Source: Lacipirellulaceae bacterium
Lineage (GTDB): Bacteria > Planctomycetota > Planctomycetia > Pirellulales > Lacipirellulaceae
NCBI GenBank assembly: GCA_040218535.1
Contig: JAVJRG010000005.1
Span: forward strand, 310,001-374,000
DNA length: 64,000 nt
Reading direction: 5' to 3'
Part shown: positions 36,884 to 46,536 of the stretch, piece after piece
Position numbering within the stretch: position 1 is the first letter of the stretch
How the letters are laid out: each line of letters opens with the position of its first letter
Made by a program: the position numbers and the translations under genes
The notes under the pieces: generated by a model
Told to the model about the DNA's origin: nothing
Databases searched by the model: none
What the model saw: only the letters and a program-made list of their open reading frames with translations

Positions 36884-37879
36884 ATGTTTGATTCCCACGA
36901 AGCCCGCTTTGCCGTTTCTGCAGTTCGCGAAGCAGCCCAGATCGCTCGCCGAGTCCAAAATGAGCTCGTCGTTGAGGCGATCTCCAAAGACGACAAATCA
37001 CCTGTGACCGTTGCTGACTTTGCCTCGCAAGCGGTCGTCGCCAAAAGGCTTTCCGACGCATTGCCCGGTGAAGTCCTCATTGGCGAAGAGTCTGCCGCGG
37101 CTCTACGGACTCCTGAGGGCAGGGCGACGCTGGAGCAAATCACTCACTTCGTCCGACACGCCATTCCCGACGCAACGCCTGAGCAGGTTTGCGACTGGAT
37201 CGATCTTGGCGCTGTTGAAACACCGCCGCCTCGTTATTGGACGCTCGACCCAGTTGATGGAACGAAAGGCTTCCTCCGCGGCGACCAGTACGCCGTCGCC
37301 TTTGCTCAGGTCAACGACGGGAAAGTACAGATTGGTGTTCTTGGATGCCCAGAGCTGGAGGAAGCGAATCGGCCCTCCAAGGGTGGCGAAGGCTGCGTAT
37401 TGCTTGCTGTCCGAGGGCAGGGCACCGCGATGCAACCGCTCAATCAAACAAACGGCGCAGAGTGGTCGAAGCTCGCGGTCAGTGACCATGGCGACCAGGC
37501 GGACGCTCGCCTACTTTGTTCTGTCGAAAAGGCTCACACGGACACCGGCGGAATCGGGCTTCTCGTCAAGACGTTGGCGATCACCGCAGACCCAGTGCCG
37601 ATGGACAGTCAAGCCAAGTATGCTGTGCTGGCCTCAGGAGCGGGCGACGTGAACTTGCGACTTATCTCGCCGAAGATGCCAGACTACAAGGAAAAGGTCT
37701 GGGACCAAGCGGCAGGCTCACTCGTTGTTGAAGAGGCAGGCGGACGAGTGACTGATCTGGATGGCCAGCCGCTCGATTTCTCTCAGGGGCGAACTCTGGC
37801 CTCAAATCGCGGAGTTCTGGCGACGAACGGAAAGCTCCACGAGGCACTGCTTGCGGGCCTGAAAGAGATTGGTGCTTAG
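36884..37879 (+). CDS. 3'(2'),5'-bisphosphate nucleotidase (HAL2/CysQ type)
   Basis: 331 residues. Inositol-monophosphatase superfamily with the nucleotidase pattern: SKDDKSPVTVADFASQAVV, GEVLIGEESAAALR (GEE-type metal ligand), LDPVDGTKGFLRGDQYAVAF (DPVDGTKGFL is characteristic of the HAL2 group), and EKVWDQAAGSLVVEEAGGRV (WD-x-AAG-type). It should cleave PAP/PAPS to AMP and phosphate, relieving product inhibition in sulphate assimilation. Lies 26 bp beyond the tRNA-Gln terminator and has only a short leader. Confidence 0.88.
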   Translation: MFDSHEARFAVSAVREAAQIARRVQNELVVEAISKDDKSPVTVADFASQAVVAKRLSDALPGEVLIGEESAAALRTPEGRATLEQITHFVRHAIPDATPEQVCDWIDLGAVETPPPRYWTLDPVDGTKGFLRGDQYAVAFAQVNDGKVQIGVLGCPELEEANRPSKGGEGCVLLAVRGQGTAMQPLNQTNGAEWSKLAVSDHGDQADARLLCSVEKAHTDTGGIGLLVKTLAITADPVPMDSQAKYAVLASGAGDVNLRLISPKMPDYKEKVWDQAAGSLVVEEAGGRVTDLDGQPLDFSQGRTLASNRGVLATNGKLHEALLAGLKEIGA

Positions 37880-38056
37880 TCCTGCCTCCGGATTGACCCT
37901 TCTTCAGCCCCACGATACATTGAGGGGCTACCCCGAAAGCGATCGGCCCGCCTTGGGGGCTTTCAGTTCCAACAAGGCCGAACCCACACGAACGTCGGAC
38001 GCCCAACGCTCTTCCCAAGAGCCGACGGACTTAGCCGGTGTGCCTAAGGAGTTTCC

Positions 38057-38839
38057 ATGTCATCTGAATTAGTCAAACAGCTCGTTGAGTCGGGCGTCCA
38101 CTTCGGTCACCGCAGCAGCCGGTGGAACCCGAAGATGCGACCCTACATTTACGCCCGTCGCAACCTCATTCACATCATCGATGTCCGCGAAACGATTCGC
38201 GGCCTTCTGCGAGCTAAGAAGTATCTGGCCGACGTCGCCTCGCGAAACAGCCTGATCCTGTTTGTAGGCACCAAGCGACAGGCTCGCGACAGCATTCAAA
38301 AGGCGGCAGAAAAGTGCGGCATGCCTTACGTGGCTGATCGTTGGCTCGGCGGCACGTTGACCAACTTCCGTACGATTCGCGATCGTCTTGGTCGATTGGA
38401 AGAGCTGGAAGCAACGCTCGAAGGCGAAGCAATCAACAGCTACTCCAAGAAGATGCAGTCCACGCTGAATCGCGAGTATCGCAAGATCTATCGCAACCTC
38501 AACGGCATGCGAACAATGACCCGCTTGCCGGAATGCCTCGTCGTGATTGATCCGAAGAAGGAAAAGAACGCGGTCAAAGAGGCTCGCAAGCTAGGCATCG
38601 CCACCGTGGCGTTGACGGATACCGATTGCGACCCCGACATGGTCGATCTGCCGATTCCCGGCAACGACGACAGCATGCGATCGATTGAACTCGTCCTCAG
38701 CATGCTTTCCGATGCCATCGCTGGCGGCAAGGTCGACGCTGACATCGCTAGCCAACAACAAGCTGAAGGCAAAGACGTAAAGCCGGCCCCGGCTCCAGCT
38801 GCCGAAGAGAAGGCCGCAGGAGAGCCAGCGACGGCTTAG
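38057..38839 (+). CDS. rpsB: 30S ribosomal protein S2
   Basis: 260 residues. Standard S2 features: [88 protein letters not shown]. The tail after about residue 225 is extended and rich in Ala/Lys/Glu ([18 protein letters not shown]). Strong AAGGAG before the start. The 177-base leader holds a hairpin (CGGC 37944-37947 and CCTTG 37951-37955 with CAAGGCCG 37973-37980) that could be part of S2 autoregulation. Head of the rpsB-tsf-pyrH-frr cluster. Confidence 0.97.
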   Translation: MSSELVKQLVESGVHFGHRSSRWNPKMRPYIYARRNLIHIIDVRETIRGLLRAKKYLADVASRNSLILFVGTKRQARDSIQKAAEKCGMPYVADRWLGGTLTNFRTIRDRLGRLEELEATLEGEAINSYSKKMQSTLNREYRKIYRNLNGMRTMTRLPECLVVIDPKKEKNAVKEARKLGIATVALTDTDCDPDMVDLPIPGNDDSMRSIELVLSMLSDAIAGGKVDADIASQQQAEGKDVKPAPAPAAEEKAAGEPATA

Positions 38840-38917
38840 TGCCTATCCCAATATCCCCTCTCCCGCTTGCGGGAGAGGGCTAGGGTGAGGGCAGGAAAAA
38901 TGTTTTGGGATAGGCAC
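38839..38917. repeat. Nested inverted repeat between rpsB and tsf
   Basis: An outer arm GTGCCTATCCCA pairs with TGGGATAGGCAC; inside lies the palindrome CCCTCTCCCG (38856-38865) / CGGGAGAGGG (38870-38879) followed by CTAGGGTGAGGG, a short palindromic element type seen widely in bacterial genomes. Immediately after comes a block of the TTCAGTTTTCAG family (38930-38970). The insertion starts at the rpsB stop. Confidence 0.8.
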
Positions 38918-38990
38918 TTAGGTCCCAAGACTGAAAACTTAAAACTGAACACTGATAACTGAAAACTAAGAATTTGGAGCATTGAGATCG

Positions 38991-39857
38991 ATGGCCGAGA
39001 TCACCGCGGCAATGGTTAAGAAACTGCGTGACGAGACGCAGTTGCCCATGATGGAATGTAAGAAAGCACTCAACGAGAGCGGCGGCGACATGGAAGCCGC
39101 CAAGCAGGCACTTCGTGAAGCGGGCAAGAAGTTCATGGGTAAGAGACAAGATCGCACGACCGAAGAAGGGCGCATTGGCGTCTACGCTTCAGTCGATGGC
39201 GGTGTTGGCGCGATCGTTGAACTTCAATGTGAGTCGGCCCCTGTCGCCGGCAACGAGGAGTTCATTCAACTCGCCAACGACCTCGCCCAACAACTAGCCA
39301 CCGGGCCGGGTGCTTCAGCCCCCGAAGAGCTTTGGAGCCAGCCTTCCCCAAGCCAATCGGGCAAGACGCTCGAAGACCACCGCGATGAGATCCAGAACAA
39401 GATCCGCGAAGTCTTCCGCCTCGCTCGTATGGAGCGAATCGACGCTTCCTGCGGCGGTTTCGTGCACATGGCGAAGATCGGCGTACTCGTTCAAGTGGAA
39501 GGCGGCAACGACGAGTTGGCAAAGGATGTTGCCCTGCACGTCGCCGCGATGAATCCCAAGGCGGCGACCAAGGAGGAACTCGACCCAGCGGCAGTCGAAG
39601 CCGAGCGTGAGCTACAAAAAGAACGTGCTCGCGGCGAAGGCAAGCCCGAAAACATCATCGAGAAGATGATCGAGGGTCGGATGCGTAATTACTACGCGGA
39701 GAACGTGCTCGAAGAGCAAGCCTTCGTGAAGGATGAGAGTACAACCGTCGGGAAGCACGCCTCAGGCGGCGGCATGAAAATCGTCAAGTTCCTCCGTTGG
39801 GAACTGGGCGAGACCTCGAAAGAGGAAGAAGCCGAGCCTGCCGCCGCGGCTAGCTAG
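38991..39857 (+). CDS. tsf: Elongation factor Ts
   Basis: About 288 residues from the ATG at 38991 with GGAG 11 bases upstream. Regenerates EF-Tu-GTP. N-terminal UBA-like domain (MVKKLRDETQLPMMECKKAL, MEAAKQALREAGKKFMGKRQ), core with GRIGVYASVDGGVGAIVELQ-type sequence (here EEGRIGVYASVDGGVGAI), HVAAMNPKAATKEELDP, and a C-terminal domain ending YYAENVLEEQAFVKDE. The 110-residue middle insert (GASAPEELWSQPSPSQSGKT) is slightly longer than in E. coli. A strong terminator follows. Confidence 0.97.
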   Translation: MAEITAAMVKKLRDETQLPMMECKKALNESGGDMEAAKQALREAGKKFMGKRQDRTTEEGRIGVYASVDGGVGAIVELQCESAPVAGNEEFIQLANDLAQQLATGPGASAPEELWSQPSPSQSGKTLEDHRDEIQNKIREVFRLARMERIDASCGGFVHMAKIGVLVQVEGGNDELAKDVALHVAAMNPKAATKEELDPAAVEAERELQKERARGEGKPENIIEKMIEGRMRNYYAENVLEEQAFVKDESTTVGKHASGGGMKIVKFLRWELGETSKEEEAEPAAAAS

Positions 39858-39880
39858 AGCCGACGCCAACTAGTATTTTC

Positions 39881-39918
39881 AAAGCCCTATGCCAGTCACT
39901 TCTGGCGTAGGGCTTTTT
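39881..39918 (+). terminator. Rho-independent terminator after tsf
   Basis: AAAGCCCTATGCCAG (39881-39895) pairs with CTGGCGTAGGGCTTT (39902-39916), 15 pairs with one G-T, loop of six, ending in TTTTT. Separates tsf from pyrH despite the conserved gene order. Confidence 0.9.
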
Positions 39919-40087
39919 CATTAGGCCTTCTCTTCTCGTCGGTCGTCGATCAGAATTACTCGCGTTGGAAGAATTCCCCCTAGCCGCGACCAAACTTGGT
40001 CGCCGGAGCTTCTAGGTGGGACCCGGTGACCGCGAAGAAATCAAAAACTGCGGTCGCGGCTATTCAGCCCCTCAAAGACGCAACCCC

Positions 40088-40822
40088 ATGCCCGACGCCA
40101 CGCCTCCCGGCCCCTACAAGCGAGTGATCCTCAAACTCTCTGGCGAGAGCTTTGCCAAGAAGGGTGAGCGGGGGATCGACATGGAAGAGGTCGTCCACAT
40201 CGCGACGCAGACATTTCGTGCGAAAGAGTTGGGCGTCGAAATTGCCATCGTGATCGGTGGCGGCAATATTCTTCGCGGTGCTCAGTTCACCGCTGGCAAT
40301 AGCAGCATCCACGAGGCAACCGCTCACTACATGGGAATGCTCGCTACGGTGATCAATGGGCTCGCACTGCAAGATGCCTTGGAATCGGTCGGCTGTGAGA
40401 CGCGACTCATGAGCGCGATCAAAATGGACGGCGTCGCCGAGCCCTTTATCCGCCGTCGGGCTAAGCGTCACCTTGAGAAAGGGCGCATCGTCATACTTGC
40501 CGGCGGAACGGGAGCGCCCTTTGTGACGACCGATACCGCAGCCGCCCAGAAGGCTCTCGAATTGGAAGCAGACATCCTTCTCAAAGCGACCCGCGTCGAC
40601 GGTGTCTACACGGCTGACCCTGAAAAGGATGACAGTGCGACGCTCTACAAGGATTTGAAGTACGCCGATGTTCAGCAGCAAAACCTACGCGTGATGGACC
40701 CCACGGCGATCGCCCACTGCATGGAACACAACCTGCCGATCATGGTGTTCAACTACCGCGAAGATGGCAACATCGAACGAGCCGTCCGTGGTGAAACGCT
40801 CGGGACGCGAGTAACGAGCTAA
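40088..40822 (+). CDS. pyrH: UMP kinase
   Basis: About 244 residues from the ATG at 40088; upstream in-frame starts add nonconserved sequence. Phosphorylates UMP with ATP. Features: [74 protein letters not shown], and [19 protein letters not shown]. The family is regulated by GTP and UTP. No strong ribosome site is visible before the start. Confidence 0.95.
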   Translation: MPDATPPGPYKRVILKLSGESFAKKGERGIDMEEVVHIATQTFRAKELGVEIAIVIGGGNILRGAQFTAGNSSIHEATAHYMGMLATVINGLALQDALESVGCETRLMSAIKMDGVAEPFIRRRAKRHLEKGRIVILAGGTGAPFVTTDTAAAQKALELEADILLKATRVDGVYTADPEKDDSATLYKDLKYADVQQQNLRVMDPTAIAHCMEHNLPIMVFNYREDGNIERAVRGETLGTRVTS

Positions 40823-40848
40823 ATCGCAACTGTTACCACAATGATTTT

Positions 40849-41092
40849 GAACCACAGAGGGCACGGAGCTCACGGAGAGGTGATTAGAATTGAGTGCTAG
40901 CTAAGGCCGGAAGAACTCAACTAGCAATTGATTCCGGGAGCCATTCTTTTCGAAGTAACGAATTGCAAGCAGAAGAATAGAGCCAGCTAAAAACCAAACT
41001 TGAATAGATTTAGGTATGCAAACTTATTGCACGGCATGAAGATTAAGAAGCGGACAAACTACCCTCCGTGTTCTCCGTGCCCTCTGTGGTTC
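40849..41092. repeat. Spaced inverted copies of the 'ccacagagggcacggag' repeat
   Basis: GAACCACAGAGGGCACGGAG onward (40849-40880) is matched in reverse by CCCTCCGTGTTCTCCGTGCC onward (41062-41092). The two arms of about 31 bases bracket about 180 bp of AT-rich DNA between pyrH and frr. The spacer has no gene. This repeat type is scattered in many bacterial genomes; here two inverted copies flank the same gap. Confidence 0.8.
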
Positions 41093-41122
41093 AAAAAAGG
41101 AACTCAAGCAAAGGACTCCATC

Positions 41123-41683
41123 ATGAGCCCCGATGAAATTCTCCTCGACTCCGAAGATCGCATGGAAAAGGCGATCGTTAAATTCAAGAACGACCTCACT
41201 GGTATCCGCACCGGCCGTGCGAATCCCGGTTTGGTGGATTCCTTACGCGTGGATGTTTATGGTTCGCCGACGCCGATCAAGCAGATTGCTTCAGTCAGTG
41301 CCCCCGAACCGCAACAACTGGTGATTCGCCCGTTTGATCCTTCGACGATCAAGGATATCGAGAAAGGCATCATCGCCAGCGATTTGGGGCTAGCCCCGAA
41401 CAACGATGGCAAGGTGATTCGACTGAATATCCCGGCCCTTAGCACCGAGGTCCGCAAGAGCATGGTCAGCCGCACCAAGGAACTGGCCGAGGAAACACGC
41501 ATCTCGATCCGCAACATCCGTCGCGACGGCAACAAGCACGCTGATCAAGCGGAAAAGGATAAGGAACTAAACGAGGACGACTGCAAGAAGCTCAAGGAAG
41601 AGATTCAAGAGTTGACCAAGAAGTTTGAGACCCAAGTCAACGACGCGGCGAAGGCGAAAGAAGCCGAGGTGATGGACGAGTAG
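41123..41683 (+). CDS. frr: Ribosome recycling factor
   Basis: 186 residues from the ATG at 41123 with AAAGGA eight bases upstream; the open frame further up runs through the repeat and is not used. Three-helix bundle with loop domain: MEKAIVKFKNDLTGIRTGRA, LVDSLRVDVYGSPTPIKQIA, PFDPSTIKDIEKGIIASDLG, and the conserved C-terminal RNIRRDGNKHADQAEKDKEL. Releases post-termination ribosomes with EF-G. Confidence 0.96.
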   Translation: MSPDEILLDSEDRMEKAIVKFKNDLTGIRTGRANPGLVDSLRVDVYGSPTPIKQIASVSAPEPQQLVIRPFDPSTIKDIEKGIIASDLGLAPNNDGKVIRLNIPALSTEVRKSMVSRTKELAEETRISIRNIRRDGNKHADQAEKDKELNEDDCKKLKEEIQELTKKFETQVNDAAKAKEAEVMDE

Positions 41684-41763
41684 TTTAGTTTTCAGTTGCC
41701 AGTGTTCAGTTTTCAGTGTGTTTGTATTGCTGAAAACTGACAACTGAACACTGAGAACTTGCA
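41684..41763. repeat. Inverted 'ttcagttttcagtg' repeat after frr
   Basis: AGTTTTCAGTTGCCAGTGTT onward (41687-41717) pairs with CTGAAAACTGACAACTGAAC onward (41731-41763), forming a long imperfect hairpin directly after the frr stop. Copies of the same 10-14 base unit lie at 6991-7020, 38930-38970 and 53524-53628. It may end frr transcripts. Confidence 0.8.
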
Positions 41764-41934
41764 AACTGCTAGCACTCAGCAAACCTCTCTTGCAGATTTT
41801 ACAATCGGGGCTCTATACTCTTCGCCCGACCCCGTTTTTAGGTTTCTTCGGAGACGTTTTCTCCGAGAACCACGCGACTCAAGGAATGAGCTCGCGTCGA
41901 CCCAACTTTCCGCGTGTTTATGGAGAAACACACG

Positions 41935-43866
41935 ATGAGTCTTTCGTCCCCGCAGACTGAAGTCGCAGTCAATCCCGTTTGGAAACGCCGTCTGGCGATG
42001 CTCGCCAGCCTTGGCGGAATCCTTGGCCTCGCCCTCTTGGTACGGACCACTGACGGCAACAAGCCTGTCGAAGCGGCACAGCGAGTCGCGCCTCCGGCCA
42101 GTAGTGCTTCAACTGAACAGGCACCGACCAAGCCGCAGCCTCCGCAGCATGACGTGATGGCGATCGTTAATGGCCAGGATATCAGCCGCAAGGAGCTCAC
42201 CGACGAATGTGTCCAACGGCACGGAAAGAAGGTTCTTGAGAGCCTTGTCAACAAGCAGTTGATCATGAATCACTGCCAAAAGCGGAATATCACGGTCACC
42301 AGTGCGGAGATTGCCGCCGAAGTTGATCGCATGGCGAGTCGTTTCCAACTTGGCCGCGAGCAATGGCTAGCCATGTTGGAAAAAGAGCGTGGTGTCTCAG
42401 CTCAGGAGTACGCACGCGACATCGTGTGGCCAACCCTTGCCCTCCGCAAGCTTGCCGCGAAAGATCTGACGGTCACTGAAGAAGAAAAGAAACTCGCTTA
42501 CGAACGCGAGTATGGTGAGAAGGTCAGTGCTCGCTTGATTGCCGTTCGCGATGCGAATCTCGCACGCAAGATTCACAAGCAGGTGACAGCAGATCCTGAG
42601 TCGTTCGCTCGTTTGGCGATCGAAAACTCCGTTGACATCAACAGTGCCAGCATCGGCGGGCTCATCCAACCGATTGCTCGTCACGTGGGTGACAAGTCGA
42701 TTGAGAACGAAGCATTTGCATTGAGAGAGGGTCAAGTTTCTTCGATCATCCAAGTCGCTGATCAGTTCGTGATCCTGAAATGCGAAGGGCGGATTCCGGC
42801 TCGCAAAGTGACGGAGAAGGAATTCGAGTCGCGCGTCGTTGAACGCATCAAGGACGAGAAGCTTCGCGAGGTTGCCTCGGGACTTTTCGCTCAGTTGCAA
42901 AAAGCAGCGACGGTTCAAAACGTCTACAACGACCCCAAATTGCGTGAGCAGATGCCCGGCGTAGTGGCGACTGTCAATGGTGACCGCATCACCATGAAGC
43001 AGCTCGGCGCCGAGTGTCTCATGCGTCATGGTGAAGAGGTCGTTGAAGGTTTGATTTCGCGGACGATGCTCACCCAGCATCTCAATCGCGAAGGAATCAA
43101 GGTGACTCAAGCAGATATCAAAGCGGAGACTCGTCATGCGGCTGAACTGGCTGGCGTGGTGAACGACGCCGGCGAAGCGGATCTTGCCAAGTGGGTCGAA
43201 CTGGTGACCAAACAGCAGGGACTCACCGAAGAGCAGTACTTCCGCGACAGCGTCTGGCCTTCTGCCGCACTGAAGAAGCTCACCGAGAAGGAAATCCAGG
43301 TTACCCAGGAAGACATTCGTAAGGGTTACGAAGCCAACTACGGCGAGCGAGTCCGCTGCCGTGCGATTGTCATGGGCAATATGCGACGTGCTCAAGAAGT
43401 TTGGGACAAGGCTCGTCAAAACCAATCGCTCGAGTACTTCGGCGACCTGGCACAAGAGTACTCCATTGAGCCCACGAGCAAAGCGTTGCGTGGCGAGGTT
43501 CCACCGATTCAGAAGAATGGCGGGCAGCCTGATCTCGAAGAGGTTGCTTTCGATCTGGCACCCGGGCAACTCTCGGGCATCGTTCAGCTCGGCGACAAGT
43601 ATGTGATCTTACGGTGCGAAGGCCGGACTGAGCGGATCGAAGTCGACGAAGCGAAAGTCCGCGAGATTCTGCATCGCGACATCTACGAGAAAAAGCTGCG
43701 GATCGCCATGAGCAAAAAGTTCGAGCAAATCCACGACAACTCGCGGATCGACAACTACTTGGCCGCCACCAGCACTTCACCGCAAGCGAAGGGCCAGGAA
43801 GCGAAAGGCCAGCAGGCGAAGGTGCATCGCGACACGGCCGTCAAGCAGACTAGCTCACGGTTCTAA
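41935..43866 (+). CDS. Tandem SurA-like peptidylprolyl isomerase
   Basis: About 643 residues from the ATG at 41935 (GGAG nine bases upstream). One N-terminal membrane or signal helix (LAMLASLGGILGLALLV), then two full repeats of SurA_N plus parvulin (PpiC) sequence: VMAIVNGQDISRKELTDEC...SLVNKQLI and, about 270 residues later, VVATVNGDRITMKQLGAEC...EGLISRTML. Each is followed by a PpiC half ending FVILKCEGR / YVILRCEGR. The catalytic elements of classical PpiC are only partly recognisable (G..KGG is replaced by SASIGGLIQ and ALRGEVPPI), so chaperone activity may dominate. An envelope protein-folding role is inferred. A terminator follows 32 bp after the stop. Confidence 0.85.
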   Translation: MSLSSPQTEVAVNPVWKRRLAMLASLGGILGLALLVRTTDGNKPVEAAQRVAPPASSASTEQAPTKPQPPQHDVMAIVNGQDISRKELTDECVQRHGKKVLESLVNKQLIMNHCQKRNITVTSAEIAAEVDRMASRFQLGREQWLAMLEKERGVSAQEYARDIVWPTLALRKLAAKDLTVTEEEKKLAYEREYGEKVSARLIAVRDANLARKIHKQVTADPESFARLAIENSVDINSASIGGLIQPIARHVGDKSIENEAFALREGQVSSIIQVADQFVILKCEGRIPARKVTEKEFESRVVERIKDEKLREVASGLFAQLQKAATVQNVYNDPKLREQMPGVVATVNGDRITMKQLGAECLMRHGEEVVEGLISRTMLTQHLNREGIKVTQADIKAETRHAAELAGVVNDAGEADLAKWVELVTKQQGLTEEQYFRDSVWPSAALKKLTEKEIQVTQEDIRKGYEANYGERVRCRAIVMGNMRRAQEVWDKARQNQSLEYFGDLAQEYSIEPTSKALRGEVPPIQKNGGQPDLEEVAFDLAPGQLSGIVQLGDKYVILRCEGRTERIEVDEAKVREILHRDIYEKKLRIAMSKKFEQIHDNSRIDNYLAATSTSPQAKGQEAKGQQAKVHRDTAVKQTSSRF

Positions 43867-43898
43867 AGTGGACTTCCGCACTCATGAGAAATACCTAG

Positions 43899-43924
43899 CC
43901 CCTGGCGCAAGCCAGGGGTTTTTT
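43899..43924 (+). terminator. Rho-independent terminator
   Basis: CCCCTGGC (43899-43906), loop GCAA, GCCAGGGG (43911-43918), TTTTTT (43919-43924). Sequence resembles the core of the CCCCTAGCGCAAGCTAGGGG repeat family, i.e. a repeat element used as a terminator. Confidence 0.88.
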
Positions 43925-44048
43925 CGTTGTCAGCTTCCCTACTTCGCTGAACCTTTGGCGGCTACAATAAGTCTTACGAGAGCACGCGGAGCAAGCTCCG
44001 CGGCTAACTGCCCACTCTAATCCCACGCCAGAGGCGTGGGCTACGAAA

Positions 44049-45272
44049 ATGTCTGATGCGTTCCAAGTTGAAGTTGCCCAGCGTGTGAATCGTTTGCCGC
44101 CCTATTTGTTTGGGCGGATCAACAAGATGATTTACGATAAACGCGTCGCCGGGGACGATGTGATCGAACTGGGCATGGGCAACCCGAGCGACCCGCCGCA
44201 GGATATGGTCATCGAGAAACTCGTCGAGGCGGCTCGCGACCCGCGGAACCATCGCTACAGCAAGAGCAACGGCATCGCGAATCTCCGCCGCGAAGTGGGG
44301 GCGAAGTACTTCAAGAAGTATGGCGTGCATGTTGACCCTGAGGATGAGATCATCACCTGCCTAGGCAGCAAGGAGGGCTTCTCGCACATGTGCCTCGCAC
44401 TAATGGGGCCCGGCGACACGGCGATCGTCCCTGCCCCCTATTTCCCCGTGCACGTTTACGCGGTGGCACTGGCTTCAGGGAATGTCATATCGCTGGACGT
44501 TGCCAACAGCGACAAGTTTCTTTCCGACATTGCTTACACGTGTGAGACGCTTTACCCGAAGCCGAAGCTGCTGATCCTGTGCTATCCCCACAACCCTTCG
44601 AGCGTGGTGGTCGAGCAGGAGTTTTATGACGAGGTCGTCAAACTCGCCAAGAAGTACAACCTGATGGTAATCTCCGACTTCGCTTACGCAGACGTGGCTT
44701 TTGATGGCTACCAGCCGCCTAGTTTTCTGGCGAGCGAAGGTGCCAAGGAAGTCGGCGTCGAGTTCACGACGATGAGCAAAGGCTACAACATGGCCGGCTG
44801 GCGGGTTGGTTTTTGTGCAGGTAATCGTCAGATGATTAACGCCTTGGGGACGATCAAAGGCTACTACGACTATGGCATGTTCCAGGCGATCCAAATCTCT
44901 GCAATCGTCGCCCTCCGTCACACCGATGCCGCCGTCGAAGAACAATCAAAGATCTACCAGAGCCGTCGCGATGCCCTGTGTGACGGCCTCGTTCGGCTCG
45001 GCTGGGAAGACGCCCGGCCCAAGGCCGGCATGTTCGTCTGGCAGCCCATCCCTGAGCCGTGGCGGTCGAAGATGAGCACGATGGATTTCGCCATGATGCT
45101 GCTCGAAAAGGGAAACGTCGCCGTCAGCCCCGGCAGCGGCTTCGGCCCCGCGGGCGAAGGCTTCCTGCGAATGAGCCTCGTCGAGAACGAGGAACGCCTC
45201 CGTCAAGCGGTGCGACAGATCAAGGCGTGCTTGAAAGACGTAGGCAGCGAGCAGGCAGTGGGGAGTGCCTAG
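44049..45272 (+). CDS. alaC: Class I aminotransferase, AlaC-like
   Basis: 407 residues, PLP-dependent. PLP-binding Lys is in [20 protein letters not shown] (SKGYNMAGW), with YPHNPSS and [12 protein letters not shown] carrying the Asn and Asp/Tyr contacts. [19 protein letters not shown] and [20 protein letters not shown] are very like E. coli AlaC (glutamate-pyruvate aminotransferase); DapL-type LL-diaminopimelate aminotransferase is related and cannot be excluded. Arg contact [18 protein letters not shown] is present. The last codons (AVGSA) come from a heptamer repeat that runs into the gene end. Confidence 0.87.
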   Translation: MSDAFQVEVAQRVNRLPPYLFGRINKMIYDKRVAGDDVIELGMGNPSDPPQDMVIEKLVEAARDPRNHRYSKSNGIANLRREVGAKYFKKYGVHVDPEDEIITCLGSKEGFSHMCLALMGPGDTAIVPAPYFPVHVYAVALASGNVISLDVANSDKFLSDIAYTCETLYPKPKLLILCYPHNPSSVVVEQEFYDEVVKLAKKYNLMVISDFAYADVAFDGYQPPSFLASEGAKEVGVEFTTMSKGYNMAGWRVGFCAGNRQMINALGTIKGYYDYGMFQAIQISAIVALRHTDAAVEEQSKIYQSRRDALCDGLVRLGWEDARPKAGMFVWQPIPEPWRSKMSTMDFAMMLLEKGNVAVSPGSGFGPAGEGFLRMSLVENEERLRQAVRQIKACLKDVGSEQAVGSA

Positions 45273-45286
45273 TGGTGCCTTAGTTA

Positions 45287-46276
45287 CTAGGCGATCTGCT
45301 CGCGGAGATCGTATTTCTCAATTTTTCTAGCGAGCCGTTTCCGATCGATTCCCAGCATGCGTGCTGCTGCGCTTTGATTGAAGAAGGTCTCCTTGAGCGT
45401 TTTCTTGATGTGTTCCTCTTCAACCCGATCAAGTGTTTTCCACTGGGCGTCAGGGACTTTGGAATCGGTTGGCTCCGTGGGTGATGCCGTCTCGTTGGTG
45501 GTAGGACTCGGCTTGAGAAGCTTGCGAATCTCGCTGCTCGTGATCTCTGAGGATCTCGAAGCTAGCGCAACACGCTCCATGAGATTCTGCAGTTCGCGAA
45601 CGTTGCCGGGCCATTCGTACAGCTCAAGGGCTTTGATTGCTTCGGTCGACAGTGATCGACGCGGCAGACCGTTCTCGACACAAGCTTTATTGAGCATGTG
45701 TGAGGCGAGCGGTGCGATGTCTTCAGGCCGCTCTTGGAGAGCGAGCGTCGGGATCTCGATGACGTTCAGACGATAGTAGAGATCAAGGCGAAATCGCCCG
45801 GCCGCCACCTCTTTCTCGAGGTCGCGATTAGTGGCAGCGACAATACGGGTATCAATCGCAACGGGCTGATGACTGCCGACGGGCGTTACTTCTCGGTCTT
45901 GCAGCACGCGAAGCAATTTGGCTTGAAGGTCGAGGTCCAGCTCGCCAATTTCGTCAAGGAAAAGAGTTCCGCCCTCTGCGGCTCGAAAACAGCCGAGGGA
46001 CTCGTAATCGGCACCCGTGAAAGCCCCCTTGAGGTGCCCGAACAATTGGCTGTCAAAAAGAGTATGCGGTATCGCAGCACAGTTGACTGGTACAAACGGG
46101 CCCTCGGAGCGTGGGCTTTGCTCGTGCAGCGCTCGCGCAATCAGTTCCTTACCAGTGCCGCTGGGGCCTGAGATCAGCACGGTTGCCCGGAAAGGGGCTG
46201 CTTCCGCAATGGTTTGGTGGGTAGCCACACGCCAGGGAGAATCCCCAATAAGTGGTCTATTGTCGGTAAAAATCAC
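45287..46276 (-). CDS. Sigma-54-interacting transcriptional activator without sensory domain
   Basis: 329 residues from a GTG. The AAA+ domain starts almost at residue 1: Walker A SGPSGTGKELIARALHEQSP, GAFTGA loop intact (HLKGAFTGADY), Walker B GGTLFLDEIGELDLDLQAKL, RLNVIEIPTLALQERPEDI, ELYEWPGNVRELQNLMERV. C-terminal Fis-type helix-turn-helix (NQSAAARMLGIDRKRLARKI). It lacks the receiver, GAF or PAS domain usual in NtrC-type activators, so it may be constitutive, or controlled by a partner protein. It lies just before three PEP-CTERM genes, a family controlled by sigma-54 activators (PrsR) in some bacteria. Confidence 0.93.
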   Translation of the reverse strand: MIFTDNRPLIGDSPWRVATHQTIAEAAPFRATVLISGPSGTGKELIARALHEQSPRSEGPFVPVNCAAIPHTLFDSQLFGHLKGAFTGADYESLGCFRAAEGGTLFLDEIGELDLDLQAKLLRVLQDREVTPVGSHQPVAIDTRIVAATNRDLEKEVAAGRFRLDLYYRLNVIEIPTLALQERPEDIAPLASHMLNKACVENGLPRRSLSTEAIKALELYEWPGNVRELQNLMERVALASRSSEITSSEIRKLLKPSPTTNETASPTEPTDSKVPDAQWKTLDRVEEEHIKKTLKETFFNQSAAARMLGIDRKRLARKIEKYDLREQIA

Positions 46277-46467
46277 TAGCAGGCCCAGAGAACGGCATGG
46301 CGGGGGGGCCTTGGAAAGTTGTTACATACGGCCCACCGTAGATTAGGCAGAGTACAGAAGTATTGAAAGCATTTTTCTGCGCGAAAAACTCTTCTTATTT
46401 TACCCAAAGATCCCAAGTGTAAGTCTGCTAAGCGGTTAGCGGGCTCAGTTTTGTGATTGGCGCAACG

Positions 46468-46502
46468 AAAAAGTGTGGGGCGGCCGTCGCCTACCCCACA
46501 CT
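46468..46502 (-). terminator. Terminator of the first PEP-CTERM gene
   Basis: AGTGTGGGG (46472-46480) pairs with CCCCACACT (46494-46502). On the minus strand the stem is followed by TTTTT (46468-46472), about 35 bp after the stop of the gene at 46537. Confidence 0.8.
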
Positions 46503-46536
46503 CGGCTTCCCACGCCAGATTATCTGCATAGGAGGT

